From the NCBI GenBank assembly GCA_029339195.1, contig JAPTJF010000208.1, positions 37,957-101,956 on the forward strand: a stretch of DNA of 64,000 nucleotides, read 5' to 3'. This DNA is from Micractinium sp. NFX-FRZ (Eukaryota; Chlorophyta; Trebouxiophyceae; Chlorellales; Chlorellaceae). The translations under genes and the position numbers were made by a program. Of the stretch, positions 1-10,431 are shown in pieces. Below the pieces are notes generated by a model that was given only the letters and a program-made list of their open reading frames with translations, did no database searches and was not told the DNA's origin. Within the stretch, counting starts at the first letter, position 1; each line of letters starts with the position of its first letter.

Positions 1-97
1 CAGCGAGTGCAGCAGGACAGCAAGCAGAGTCCCCTTGGGACTCAGCAGGGCAGGCAAGCGGCCGCTGCAGCTGGGTTGGCGCCGCGCCCCAGCTTAC

Positions 98-251
98 CGG
101 TGCCGCCCTGCTGCAGCCCTGGTGCTTGCTCCGGGGCGTAAGCCAGGCCTGCCACTGGCAGGCCCTCCCCCAGCAGGCTCAGGCGCGCAATGGAATCCTC
201 CAACGGCGAGTCGCCCATGGCTGCGAGCCTCAAATCGCGCGCGTTGGGCAA
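98..251 (-). CDS. 5' coding exon of an unidentified gene running off the left edge
   Basis: On the minus strand a frame opens with ATG at 251 (a second in-frame ATG is at 218) and reads a plausible N-terminus beginning MGDSPLEDSIARLSLLGEG after the second Met. It ends at 98 in front of a strong splice donor, CCG|GTAAGC. The exon leaves one base over, so the rest would continue in an exon left of the window. The codons look like neighbouring genes (GC-rich third positions). No domain is recognisable in about 50 residues. It could be a chance frame, but ATG, sensible amino-acid mix and consensus donor together favour a real first exon. Confidence 0.45.
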
Positions 252-1027
252 TATGCTTCAGCAAAGGTCAACGTGAGGCGGAGGAGGGCGATGGAGGAGA
301 TGGTAGGAAGGCCAGGAGGCTCGCTGTCCTTTCCTCCACACAAGTCCAGCAGCCCCCTCGGCATGGGCCACCTCTTAGCCTCAAGCTTGCTTCATGCCTC
401 ACATCTGAGCTGGCTCTCCTATTCTGAACTTGGTTTGAAGTATGCAGAGATGCGAGGAGGCCTCGTGCAGGGCCGCACCTTTGCTTGTCACCGGCAGCAG
501 CGGCTGGCGATCAGTACCAGCGGTTGCCGTGCCACGGTACCAGTAGCACCCAGTGCCCAGCTGGCAGAAGCACCTGCTACCTCTCGAACTTTGAGAGCCT
601 GTGGACGTGAGATGTTCCCTTACAATGCAGTTGCGTTTCAAATCAACGAAGCGATAGCGTTAGGCTCAGAACAAGTGGGGCCAGGCGCGCTAATGCTGGC
701 CAGAACGGCAGAGCTGCTGCCGGCGCGACACGAGGCGGCAGTGCCGCATCAGCACATGTCGCAGGCAGAGCTGCTGCGTGAGTGCATTATATACATGAGA
801 GGTTCAAGCTGTCTCTCGGGAAAGTCCCATGCCCGTCTTGGAACTGCGTTGTGCTTGCTCAGGCATTCAGTTGATGCCTGTGTGTGGGTCAGTGCAGCCG
901 ACACGTAGAGGGGCCCGCCACTGCTGTGCAGTCGGCCGCACCCGTGCCGCCGTGGTGCCGACGCTGCGGCCACCGAGGCTGCCGCCCCGAGGGACAGGGC
1001 TGCTGCTGCCCGCCCTGGCGCGTCTGA
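252..1027. other. intergenic stretch, no gene seen
   Basis: About 780 bases of mixed composition between the left-edge gene and the 3' end of the next minus-strand gene. Open frames occur on both strands, but none combines a good start, splice sites and protein-like composition. It probably holds the 5' flank of the left-edge gene and the 3' UTR of its neighbour. Confidence 0.4.
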
Positions 1028-2310
1028 CTAAGCCGGGCCCAGCCTGACCACGTATGTGCTGATGGTGCCGCCCACGTGGGTGTAGCTCACCACGCGGTGC
1101 CCGGCGTCCTCTGCAGCCCGGTACACGGCGCGCCGCAGCTCGCCCAGCTGGAACTCGCGCTCCTCGAAGCGCACATTGGACAGCGTGGGCTGCAACACCA
1201 GGACGGCTCGCGGCAGCAGCACCCGCGCCGCCAGCATGCGGCGCACCATGTCCACCAGGCTGGTGCCCTGCCTGTTGACAGCCCAGGTGCCGGGGTCCAG
1301 GTACATGGCACCAATCTTCTTCTTGCCCCAGGCACGGTCCTGGCACATGCGCCCCACCTCGCCGAAATAGACGTTCAGGTCGCGCAGGCGCCTGGCATGG
1401 GGGAGGGAGGAGAGGGGGCAGGTGTGCTGCTGCGGAGTCAGGCTCTGATGTATGATTGTGGTGAGGCAGGACCCGCTTGGGCATGGTGTGTCTAGCTGAC
1501 TACCCGCACGAGCCGAGCTGGGTGGTGCAGCTGCCACTGTGCTTGCAGGCGACCTGGAGTGAGAGGCGCATGCAATGGAAGGAGAGCTGTCAGGGGCTGA
1601 GAATTGTGACATGGCAGACCTGGGAAGCATTCGCAGCCCCAATGGCAAACGCCTACTCACTGCTGATCGTGTGCGTTGTCGACGAGGTGCACAAAGTCGC
1701 AGGCGTTGTTGGTCACAGCAATCACGTCCCCCATCGGGTAGCCAGCGCCCGCCAAAGCCTGAAGGGGGCAGGGAGCGGGGGATGCAGAAGCCGGGAACGA
1801 GCATGAGGTGTTTGAGTGGGTAGTTAATGAACCAATATCCAAGCTGTACATGTATGATCAAGCTATGTGATTAAGCTATGCCTTTCCCTGCTAGACACAG
1901 GGAACGGAGGCCACGGCCACGGGCACAGCCGTGCACAGCCTCGTGCACAGCCGTGTGCACAGCCGTGCCCCAGCGGTGCCCTCCAGCATGCGCCTCACCT
2001 CCACAGTGCCCAGCAAGCCCGACTCCAGGCACACTGCCATGCCGGGGGTGTCGATGAAGAGCCCGGCCACAAAGGCATTTAGGCCGGCGTTGTCTATGTA
2101 GTGGGCAGCGCCCCGGCGGGCAGCGCCCCGGCGGGCAGTGCCCCGGCGGGTGTAGGAGCGTGCGATCTCGGTGCGGTCGGTGCGGTGGGCCAGCATGTTG
2201 TCTACGCCGTGCAGCAGCTCCCTGGCGCTGCCCACAGGGTGCACCTGACCCTCCACGCTCTCGTCCTGCACGGCCAGATGCCCGAAGGCTTCCAGCAGCG
2301 CCTCGGCCAT
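1028..2310 (-). CDS. conserved-looking protein of unknown function, 3 exons
   Basis: Model complement(join(1028..1391,1661..1758,1999..2310)). The phases close and give 257 aa. Start is ATG 2310 (MAEALLEAFGHLAVQDE). The same frame stays open upstream to another ATG at 2364, so the start is not certain. Donors are GAG|GTGAGG and CA|GTGAGT; acceptors are CCTTCAG and ATGCCAG. The protein is soluble-looking with no membrane segment. It has a DTPG-containing stretch, a GDVIAVTNNACDFVHLVDNA segment, a basic GKKK stretch and a C-terminal half with mixed helices. A short Arg/Ala repeat (RRGA three times, about residues 60-72) comes from a 15-bp tandem DNA repeat. I do not recognise the family. It is divergent with the gene starting at 2495. 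Confidence 0.65.
2101..2150. repeat. 15-bp coding tandem repeat, three copies
   Basis: The unit gggcagcgccccggc is repeated about three times with one substitution. It lies in frame within the minus-strand gene and encodes the RRGA repeat. The unit is a multiple of three, so copy-number change keeps the frame. Confidence 0.8.
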
Positions 2311-2494
2311 GGCTACTTCCACACCAAATGTAGGTGCGGGCTTAACACGGCCAGGACAATCCACGCCGACAGCAGCCTTTCAAGGGTTTCAAGGGTGGGG
2401 CTGCTGCCCTTTCTTCACGCGTGCCTACTCAGCTTCCTTGCCCTCCCACGTTGCGCTTCTTTTCGGAACCTCCGCGGACGCCGTGAGCAGCAGC
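2311..2494. promoter_or_regulatory. putative bidirectional promoter
   Basis: Only 184 bases separate ATG 2310 (minus) and ATG 2495 (plus). Both 5' UTRs and promoters must share this space unless one starts inside the other gene. No TATA box or other clear motif is visible. Inference from gene arrangement only. Confidence 0.4.
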
Positions 2495-4327
2495 ATGTCG
2501 TCGTGGCGCTCACAGGACGGTACTGAGGTTGGGCTGGCAGGAGTGGGCTCGCCCGCCCTGGTGGCGCAGACTGCGAGCGGGCTGCCACGCTGCCAGGGAA
2601 TCACCCTGGCGGGCAGGCAGTGCAGCAGGTCGGCCAAGCATGACGCCTACTGCTGGCAGCACAAGCCCGCCGGCAGTGCCGCCGCTGCCGCTGCCGCCGC
2701 CGCCGGGGCTGCTCAGCACGGTGCGCGGCTCAGCGGAACCCCTGGCAGCAGCAGAGCAGCAAGCAGCAGCGGCTCGGCAAGGGGCAGCCAGGTGGGCTCT
2801 GGTGTCTGGCACGCAGTTGAGCTGCCGCAAGCACCAGCTAGTGCAACGAGCAGCGGCAGCCGTTGCGGCGGCAGCTGGGCAGTACAGGGCAGCACCGCTT
2901 CCGGCAAGAGAGGAGAGACATTGCTGTCAGCAGCGGCGCCCACAGGCGGCTTGGATCTGGCGACAGTGGAGGCGGCAGCATCGGCGGCGGCTGCCGCTGC
3001 CGCGTCAGCCACCATTCGCTCGCTCCTGCAGCCCTCGACTCCTGAGGCAGCACGGCATCACGAACAGCAGCAACGCCTGGCCGCGGCCATTGCCACGCCC
3101 ATCCCCTTGCCCGCACGGAGCAGCGGCAGCAGCATGGCAGCTTCCGGGTCGGCAAGGTTCGGGGGCAGTCCAGCAGCGGCCCTTCCCCTCCGCCCTCCCA
3201 CGCCCTCAAGTGAAGCCTGCAGCAGCGGCCACGGCAGCGGCCACGGCAGTGGCAGCGGCAGCGGCAGCCCCTCTGCTGAGGTCGCCACCTGGCGTGAGCG
3301 CTACCTGCTGCGCCTGCTCGACCTCGTAGCAGCGGGGGAGCTGGGAGCGGGGCAGGCGCGGCGGCTGGGAGGCTGCCTGCTGCTGTTCAGCAACCTGGCA
3401 CTCGAGCGGTTGGACCTGGGCCCGACCCGCACAGGTTCGCGGGTGGGGTCCAGGGCAGCGGCCATCCCAGCAACTGCTTCTGTGCTGTTAGGGGGCTTGC
3501 TTCCCCATACATGCCTGCTGCCAGCACTGATGCTCTTAGAGGGCCTGCTGCGGAAGCCGCCTCTTCTGCAAGAAACCGCTGTGCGGTACTGCCTCTTCTC
3601 AGCGCCCCAGATTTTACTGCCAACCTGCACTTTCCACCCTTTGCGCAGAGTCCCAGGGCGGCGGCGCAGGCTATCTGCTGGTCTACTCGGCAGCAGCAGC
3701 AGGGGAGATGGGCGGGCACGCAGGCGCGCTGCATGCAGCGGGCCCCTTCCGCCTGGCACACACCAAGCGGGAGCCTGCTGAGCGCATGAGGGAGCTGCAG
3801 GGCGAGCACCGGCAGCCGCTGGAGCTGCTGTGCGCTGTGCGTACCCTGCACAGGTGGGGGAGGGATGCTGCCAAGGCATCTGGAGTCGGGAGGATAGCAA
3901 GATGTGTGCAGAGCATCCAATGTGAGGGACAGCAGCAGCAGCATGGTGCAGCTGCGGGTTCCTGCTCATCTGCAGGGGGGAAGGGGAAGGCACGCTGGGT
4001 GTGGAGCACTGGTGTGCCGGACAGCAGCGTGGTGCAGCTGTGGGCTGCTGCCCAGCCCCTCCCTGCCAGTGCATGAACCTTCCCTCCAAGCCCCCACGCT
4101 GCCACCCCGCTGGCACCTCACTCCCACCTCGCTGCCTCCCCACTGCCTTGCCTCCCCGGCCTCCCAACGCATCCCGCAGGTACACCGCATCCACGCTGCT
4201 CACCCGCCACCTCAAGCAGTTCACCACGCCTGACAACTGGTGCTCGTGCCCGCTGCACTCCTTGGAGCGGTGCGTGGACGGCGCAGCGCTGCTGGCAGAC
4301 TCCCCGCTGCTGCTGCCCCGGCCCTGA
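2495..4327 (+). CDS. Cys/His-motif protein with GIY-YIG-like (T5orf172) domain
   Basis: Model join(2495..3434,3649..3853,4180..4327); phases close at 430 aa. Residues about 30-60 hold a likely zinc motif, C-x9-C-x9-C-x2-H (CQGITLAGRQC then YCWQH). Such a motif precedes T5orf172 domains in many fungal and algal proteins. A long Ser/Ala/Gly low-complexity linker follows. The C-terminal third starts GYLLVYS and contains HTKREPAERMRELQ and QPLELLCAVRTLH, which fit the T5orf172 pattern (strand, KIG-like R/K-x-x-ER helix, E-L-L strand). T5orf172 belongs to the GIY-YIG nuclease-like superfamily, but a catalytic Tyr/Arg set is not certain here, so activity is unproven. Splice sites are CACAG|GTTCGC, CACAG|GTGGGG, GCGCAG and CCGCAG. 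The stop lies at the start of a local tandem duplication. Confidence 0.65.
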
Positions 4328-4500
4328 CCCCCCGGCTGTGCGCTGGTGCTCCCCGCGACAGAGCAAGTGCGGCGTGGAGGGCAGCGCTGCTGGCAGAGTT
4401 ACCGCTGCTGCTGCCCCGCCCCTGACCCTCCCGGCTGTGCGCTGCTGCTGCCCCGGCCCTGACCCACTGGCTGTGCATTGCTGCTCCACGCATCAGAGCA
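4281..4500. repeat. degenerate tandem duplication of the gene's last codons and 3' flank
   Basis: The segment around the stop (GCAGCGCTGCTGGCAGA through CCCCGGCCCTGACCC) at about 4281-4352 recurs at about 4380-4452. A partial third copy lies at about 4453-4500. Each copy carries the same 'LLLPRP-stop' reading. The repeats lie in the 3' UTR. Confidence 0.75.
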
Positions 4501-5241
4501 AGGGCTGCGTGGTGGCCCCGGCAAAGTGGCAAGCTCAGTTTGCTCCTGCCCCGGCCATGAGCTACCGGCTGCCCACATTGCACACGATGCTGAGGAGCAG
4601 GGGCGGTGACCACAGCAGCAGCTGCTGCCAGTGGCCAGGCCCGACCCATATGGGCACACCACCCGACTGCTACTGCTGGCGCCAGGTGCCTGAAGTTGAG
4701 GAGGCTCACTCCTGGGGACGCTCGGCAGCATTCAGCCAGCTGGCAGGCAGGGGAGCACCGCCTCACTGCTGGCGCAGGCCCGCGGCAGTGCCGCCCTCTC
4801 TTGGAGGCAGCATATGTGCACATGGGGAGAACCGCCACCCCCGCCAGCCGTCCCGGTAAAGGACCATGTTTCCTCAACCCACGCCCAAGGGCGCACACTT
4901 CTACTTCTTCTTGGAGGCATCTGTGACCCTCAAGTTCGTGTGTCTGATGTAGTCCTGCTGCCCAGCACATTTGTCCTGGTTCCACCTGGTGCTCATCTTT
5001 CCAGCTTGAGGAGGTAAAATTTCAAACAAACGAATTCAACAACAAATTTCGAAACGAAAAGGGAGGATTTGGCGGTTTCCACGGAAGTAATTAGGGTTAT
5101 AAGGCAGTGCAACAGAGGTAGTAGGGAAGGAGCTTGACGATGAAAACAATGTGGGAGAGAAACTGAGGGGGTGCTTGTGGAAAAGGGCGTGGAAAGAGTC
5201 AAGTCTGAACCCCTTGCCGACGGCTGCCAGGGAGCAGTCAC
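4328..5241. other. convergent 3' flanks with an AT-rich tract
   Basis: No gene is seen between the plus-strand stop at 4327 and the minus-strand stop at 5242. It contains the tandem duplication, a diverged copy of the dispersed short element (about 4810-4910), and a conspicuously AT-rich tract at about 5015-5105, most likely 3' UTR of the membrane protein gene. Confidence 0.5.
4810..4910 (+). repeat. diverged copy of introner-like element
   Basis: Within this interval, tttcctcaacccacgcccaa and the run cttctacttcttctt match the core and pyrimidine end of the element at 18578-18667. Both lie in the same orientation relative to the plus strand. A 9-base direct repeat, ttggaggca, occurs at 4801-4809 and 4911-4919 and may be the target duplication. 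This is the weakest of the four copies. Confidence 0.5.
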
Positions 5242-6573
5242 TTACATCAGCAGCACCGCCACCTCCAGGGCGGCCCACACCAGGGCGCCCGAGGGCAGCA
5301 GCAGCAGCAGCCAGTGGAGGAGGTGGGACACAAGGTGTGGCAGCCGTCTCAGTGCCAGAGGCCCGGGGATGAAGGACGGGGCTGGCCAGCGGCGGAAATG
5401 AGTGAGAGCGGTGGAGCACGTGCTGCTGACATCAGAGGCATACAAGCCTGCTGGCAGAGCGCTGCGCAAACAGCTGCTGCCGCTGCTGACGACGCCGCAT
5501 GCACCGCCCTGCTGCGCATGTGCAGTGCAGCATGTGTCGAGCCGTGCCCGAGCTGCCACCTGATGCCGCCGCAGTTGGGCGGCCTGCTTGCGCCGCGTTT
5601 TGGCAATCAAACGGCCCGGCTGCTGCTGACCCGCAGCCTGGTGCTGCTGCCACCAGTGGGCGTGCTGCGCCAGCGCCGCAAGCACAGCGGTGGGCAGCAG
5701 GTAGCCGATTACAACTGTGACCCACACGTGCATCATCCAGCAGCTATGCTCCGGCTGCAGGAGGGCTTGCTGCTCAGCACCGCCGGGCAGCACCGCCAGC
5801 AGCGCAAGCCGTGCGCAGCGTGCAAAGCACGCACAGTTGGCGGCTTGGTGCGGCAGCGCGGCGTGCAGGCCGGCCAGCTGGCGCATGCGTGCCAGCACCG
5901 AGCGCAGCGCCAGCGCCTGGCACCACAGGTGGTGCTCGAGGGGCAGCGGCAGAAGCAGCGGCAGCGCTGCCAGGAAAATGGCCTGCACACGGCAGGAAGA
6001 GAGGGGGAGGGGGGAAGGGGAGGGGAAGGGGTGGGTGGGGGTGGGGGGGTGGGGGGGTGCACCTGCAGGTGCTCTGCTGGTACAGCTGTCTTGTAAACCT
6101 GTGTAAGGCTTCTGTACAGATCTCTGGCACCAGATTCTGCGGGAGTTGAGCGCACCTTGTACACACACTGATGCCAGACATCCTCCCAGCCGCCCAAGCC
6201 TGCATGCATGCCTCCTTACCTCTGTGCTCAGCCAGGCGGCAGGAGCGGGTGCCAGCTGGAGGAGGTATGCGTGCGTCGGCAGGGCCAGGCATACAGGCGC
6301 CCAGGTGGCAACCACCGACGCCCCGCCCACGCGGAGCGCCGCCAGTAGTAGCGCGGCGCTCGGGTGAGTGCCGAGGCTGACGCTTCTCGCTCGGAAGGCC
6401 ACCCAGCATGCCAGGGCCAGACCAGCCAGCGTCAAGTGCACGGCCCGTGCCGCCTGCTGCTGGCTGGGTTGGTGCAGCGCAGGAACCGCCGCACCGCCGC
6501 CCTCCCCGGCAAGCATGCCTGCACGGCAGGGCGGGTCGCATCGACAGGCCGAGCACAATCCGTCGCACGCCAT
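5242..6573 (-). CDS. multi-pass membrane protein, paralog 1
   Basis: Model complement(join(5242..5982,6220..6573)), 364 aa, intron phase 0 (GAG|GTAAGG to GTGTGCAG). Several hydrophobic segments look membrane-spanning: ALHLTLAGLALACW-like near residue 45, AIFLAALPLLLPLPLEHHLW at the exon 2 start, a CWMMHVWVTVVIGYLLPTAV segment, and a C-terminal HLLHWLLLLLPSGALVWAAL. A paralog with the same intron position is at 15701-17010. The strongest shared block surrounds PEHSCWMMHVW. I do not recognise the family; it may be lineage-specific. The start is uncertain: an upstream exon may join at the CCGTGCAG at about 6521. The stop TAA lies inside a consensus splice donor (ATGTAAGTG), so the last exon could be further downstream. 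Confidence 0.6.
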   Translation of the reverse strand: MACDGLCSACRCDPPCRAGMLAGEGGGAAVPALHQPSQQQAARAVHLTLAGLALACWVAFRARSVSLGTHPSAALLLAALRVGGASVVATWAPVCLALPTHAYLLQLAPAPAAWLSTEVRRHACRLGRLGGCLASVCVQGALNSRRIWCQRSVQKPYTGLQDSCTSRAPAGAPPHPPTPTHPFPSPSPLPLSSCRVQAIFLAALPLLLPLPLEHHLWCQALALRSVLARMRQLAGLHAALPHQAANCACFARCARLALLAVLPGGAEQQALLQPEHSCWMMHVWVTVVIGYLLPTAVLAALAQHAHWWQQHQAAGQQQPGRLIAKTRRKQAAQLRRHQVAARARLDTCCTAHAQQGGACGVVSSGSSCLRSALPAGLYASDVSSTCSTALTHFRRWPAPSFIPGPLALRRLPHLVSHLLHWLLLLLPSGALVWAALEVAVLLM

Positions 6574-8530
6574 GAGTTTTCAGCACGCCCGTGCCTGAAA
6601 GTGTCACCGCGAGCCTCCGGTCACCGGCGCCTGGCCGGTCCGATGGCTTCAGGGCACAGCCAGCTCCACGTTTGAAGCTTGTTTCAAAACACGCACTGGA
6701 CAGGGCTGACCCGCGTGCGGCAAGTGAGAGGGCCTTGTTGAGGTGGGCCCTCCTCAGGTCTGCATTCACAGGTGGCGGCGAGCTCCATGAAAAGCCCGCT
6801 GTGGAAGGGATGGGAACCCACCTGCCGTACAATATCAAGAGCAACACAACAGATTGAGTGCATTTTCGTGTCGGGTGCGATCTTTTGGAGGAGGGCGCAT
6901 GGTCTCTGAGGGGGGCCATGCGATGCGCGGCGGCCTCAGTCGCACCGCTTTGCCCAGGCGACCCTCTCCCCCTCGTCTCAAGAGCTCACCAGGAGCGGTG
7001 CTGGGCAAACTTGGGACAGCCTGGCCTTGCAGGTTCTATGCACACCGACCAACTCCAACTGGCCAACCACAGCACACTAGCACCGCTGCTGCCAGGATGC
7101 GACAGGGGTGTGCGCAGCTCCCATGCCGGTGGGTGGCTTTGCCCGCCACCCTGGCAGGCACAGCTCCCCCCACCTGATGCCCATTTTTGCAGCGGATGCT
7201 GCCGACCAACCGAGCCGGGGGCCAGCCTGCAAGGCGCTGCTCGCCTGGGTCGCCGGAGCGCAGCGGCAGCTGGTCATGTGAGCTGCAGCGCTCCCTCATC
7301 ACTCCTGGCGATGTGCCGTAACTTTGACTGCTGCTAAAACCATTGTTGACAGCCACATATGCCAGGGAGCCTACATGGATGGCAAAGCGAACCGCCTGGC
7401 AAGCCCTGCCGGCCACATGTGGCAACCAGCCGCTGGCTACGTTCGTGAGGGGGTGCCCAACTCGGCGGCCAATTTTCAACAGCACGCGCAATAATAGCCG
7501 TATGTGTCGTAATATACCTAATAAGTCTGCATTCAGGTCAAGGGGGAGAGCGCAGCCGCTTTCGGGCATGCTCCCTCGCCATGGCCATGGCGGCGCCATG
7601 TCTCCCTCTTAGGTACTTTGAGGACGACTCAGATGCTTCCCAGGGGGTAATGGAGGATTGTGGCACATCTTGTGATGTGCCAGAAGGGTCTGACGTGGCC
7701 GAAAGACGCGACTCGGGTGTGCAACCTTCGTGTAGTAGCCGCCCTGGCAGGGCAAGGAAACCCCAACCCAATTCAGACATTTACATATTGTTTTGTAGAC
7801 CTTAGAAACTGGGATACATGCACATACGTGGAGGAAGGCGTGGCGACGAGCTGGCAGCAAAACGCTTGCTGCCTGCGTTAAAATAAGCTCATCTCCTCAA
7901 TCTGACACCTGAGCACCGTGTCAGATTCAGGAGGTAGGCTATAATTATAGGGTTTTTGCACGTTTTGGGGCTGGCACTGGTTGGACGCCCTCTACAGAGC
8001 ATGTGCAAGCATCCCAAATTTTCAGGTCTCAAAAATTCGCGAATTTGACCTTCCTGGTGACATTTGGCTCAGGTTGGCCACCCACAGCAGTGCATGGTGG
8101 CACCCCCCCCCACGAACGTAGCCCGCTGCCAGCACCGCTCATGGCTGGTGCCGGCGGCGCCGCCTCTTTAGTGGTGCTGGCCCGCTGCGGACCGCCGTTA
8201 CAGGCAACCGGTGGCTCAACGTCTTTCGCCGGCCTGGCGGCAACGTGTGGGTCGACGGTGTGAGAAACCACTGACAAGCGGGAGCAGCAGCGGCAAGCGC
8301 AGACAGCGGCTACCTTTTTTAGCCATGGTGAGGATACGTTTTCCCGGTCCCAAAGTGTGCACGTGACCCAAGGCCTCGGCTTGTTTGCGAAGCCCTTCTC
8401 TCACACGCGGCTCTCTCACACGTGCCCTACATGTGGAAACTAGAGTAAGAAACATCGCCTGATGCGCCGCAGGACCGTGCACGGCACCCTCGCCAGCGCT
8501 GGCAGGCGGCACCCGCCGCTGCACCTGCAG
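6574..8530. other. intergenic, no convincing gene
   Basis: Nearly 2 kb between the membrane protein gene and the F-box/LRR gene. A 187-residue open frame on the minus strand (7036-7599) and shorter ones lack splice context and protein-like composition. The stretch is less GC-rich than coding regions, has AT-rich patches near 7780-7970 and 8010-8060, and holds a perfect palindrome at 8033-8046. The 5' exon of the LRR gene is probably inside it. Confidence 0.4.
8033..8046. promoter_or_regulatory. 14-bp perfect palindrome in AT-rich sequence
   Basis: AAATTCGCGAATTT is its own reverse complement and lies about 500 bases upstream of the F-box/LRR coding exon. In GC-rich sequence such a site is unexpected and could bind a dimeric factor; the TTCGCG core resembles E2F-type sites. 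Only the palindrome is seen; the role is inferred. Confidence 0.3.
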
Positions 8531-10431
8531 GCCCCCCCGCCTTCCCTGCCAGCACCCTCCTCCTGGGCTTGCCCGGGGACACTTTGGCGCTCATCGCCTC
8601 GCTGCTGCCGCTGGGCGACCGGGTCAGCCTGGCAGCTGCCTGCAAGGCGCTGCTTGCCAGCTCAACGGAGCACAGCGGCGGCTGGTGGGGCAGCATAGCG
8701 CCGCCCCGCTTCCTCTTGCCGGAGCAGCTGGCAGCGCTGAGCGCCTGGCTGGTGGCGCGCCGCCCGGCAGTGCGGCAGCTGAAGGCGGTCGCTGGGAAGC
8801 TGGAGGGTGGGCTGTGCACCGGCATCACGCTGCCCTCGCCCCCACGTGAGCGCTGGCCATGCCCTGCCTGTGGAGTTGCTGCAATCCCGCCTGGCTTGTC
8901 ACCATCCCGACCCCTGGGGTGGGGCAGCTGGTCCCCATGCCCTGCCTGCCACCGCTGGTGCAAGGCTGCTTGCCTGTCCCCGCTGCTGCCCCCTGGTGGC
9001 ACCAGCAACGCTAGTGGTATGCATCTCTCTGCAACCCTTGCCCTGCCCAGCGCTGCCTTGCCCACACACCCCCTGCCTCTGCTCCCTGCCTTTGTCCTCC
9101 CTGCCTTTGTCCTCCGCCCCGCCCCGCAACCCTGCCCTACCACCCTGCCTCACCCTCTGCCCTGCCCTGCAGTTCCCTCCCTGGAAAGCCTCTTGCTTAG
9201 TGAGCAGGCGCTTGATGGCGCCATGCTGGCAGCACTCGCGGCACACACGGGGCTCACACGGCTCGTGCTGGCAGGCTGCCGCCTCGCCCCGCTGCCGCTC
9301 TCGCTGGCCGCCCTCCCCCGCCTGGCGCACCTCGACCTGACGTGCATCGGCCAGCTGCAGGGCACCGAGGTGCTGGGCTCCCTAGCCACCAGCCAGCTGA
9401 CCCACCTGTCGCTGCGCACGCGGCGCCTGCAGCACTCCGCTGCGGTCTTTCGCGCCTATGCCGCGGTGCCGGCGCTGCCAGCGGGCGCCGCAGTACACGT
9501 GCGCCAGCTCAACCTGTGGTACAACGCGCGGCTGTCGGCCACGGGGCCCGGCGTGGACCCCGGCTGGTCCCGCCTGGCCGGCTTCACCGCCGTGTCGGAG
9601 CTCTCTCTGGGCGGCATCCGCCTGCCCGCCCAGCTGAGCCTGCTCGCCTCCCTGCAGGCGCTCACCTTGAGCACCCACACAGTGCTGGGTGACGCCGACT
9701 CCCTGTCAGCGCTCGCCCCGCTGGCGCGCCTCACCCGGCTGGACCTCTCCCGCTGCCACATGGTTGCCGTTCCGCCTGCCCTCTCCGCCCTCACCACGCT
9801 GCGCGACCTCAGCGCACAGTTCAGCGACACGGCCGGCCTGCCCCATGTCTGCTCCCTGCGCCGCCTCACCCGCCTCGACCTCAGCGTGAGGCACCAGGGC
9901 CCCACGCAGCTGCCGCAAGAAGTGTCCGGCCTGTCGGAGCTGCACACGCTCAAGCTGCATGCCCGCGTGGCACGGCAGAGCTGGCGCCACCTGGCGGCCC
10001 TCCCAATTGTCCACCTCACCGCCTCGGATTGCGGCATCAGGGAGCTGCCCCCCGGCTTCACCCTGCTCACCCGCCTGCAGACCCTCGACCTGTCGGGCAA
10101 CGGGCACGCGGAGGGCGGGCTGCAAGGGCTGGAGCGCCTGGCGCACCTGCCAGGCACGCTGCACGCGCTGAGCATGCGCGGCTGCAACCTGGCTGCAGTG
10201 CCACCAGCGCTGCGCAGCCTGGCTGGCTTGCGGTACCTCGATCTGCGGGACAATGAGGAGTTGCGGGAGGGTTTCGGCCTCCTGACCGCGCTGCCGCAGC
10301 TCGAAACCCTGAAGCTTCCCCCGAGCTGCGGCCTCCTCGGCATTCGCAAGCTGGACAGGCTGGTGGCCCGCAGTGCCAGCTGTCCCGCTCCTCCCAACTT
10401 TGACACCACCTCGTATCAGCGCTGGTTTTAG
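8531..10431 (+). CDS. F-box-like / leucine-rich-repeat protein
   Basis: Model join(8531..8845,9173..10431), 5' end unresolved. The frame is open back to 8449 with no ATG, so translation probably starts in an upstream exon spliced at a CAG ending at 8530. The intron is CCAC|GTGAGC to CCTGCAG|TTCCC. An F-box-like segment opens the protein (LLLGLPGDTLALIASLLPLG, then D-x-V-S-L-A-A-A-C-K). The rest is a series of LRR units of the L-x-x-L-x-L type, e.g. LTRLVLAGCRLAPLP, LTRLDLSRCHMVAVPPAL, LQTLDLSGNG and LRYLDLRDNEEL. The protein ends FDTTSYQRWF. Known proteins of this plan are substrate receptors of SCF ubiquitin ligases; the substrate is unknown. A plain LRR protein remains possible because the F-box match is short. 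Confidence 0.75.

Noticed and set aside
7036..7599. 187-codon minus-strand open frame
   Set aside because: Mixed composition without domain, splice context or a codon pattern like the neighbouring genes; probably chance in stop-poor DNA.
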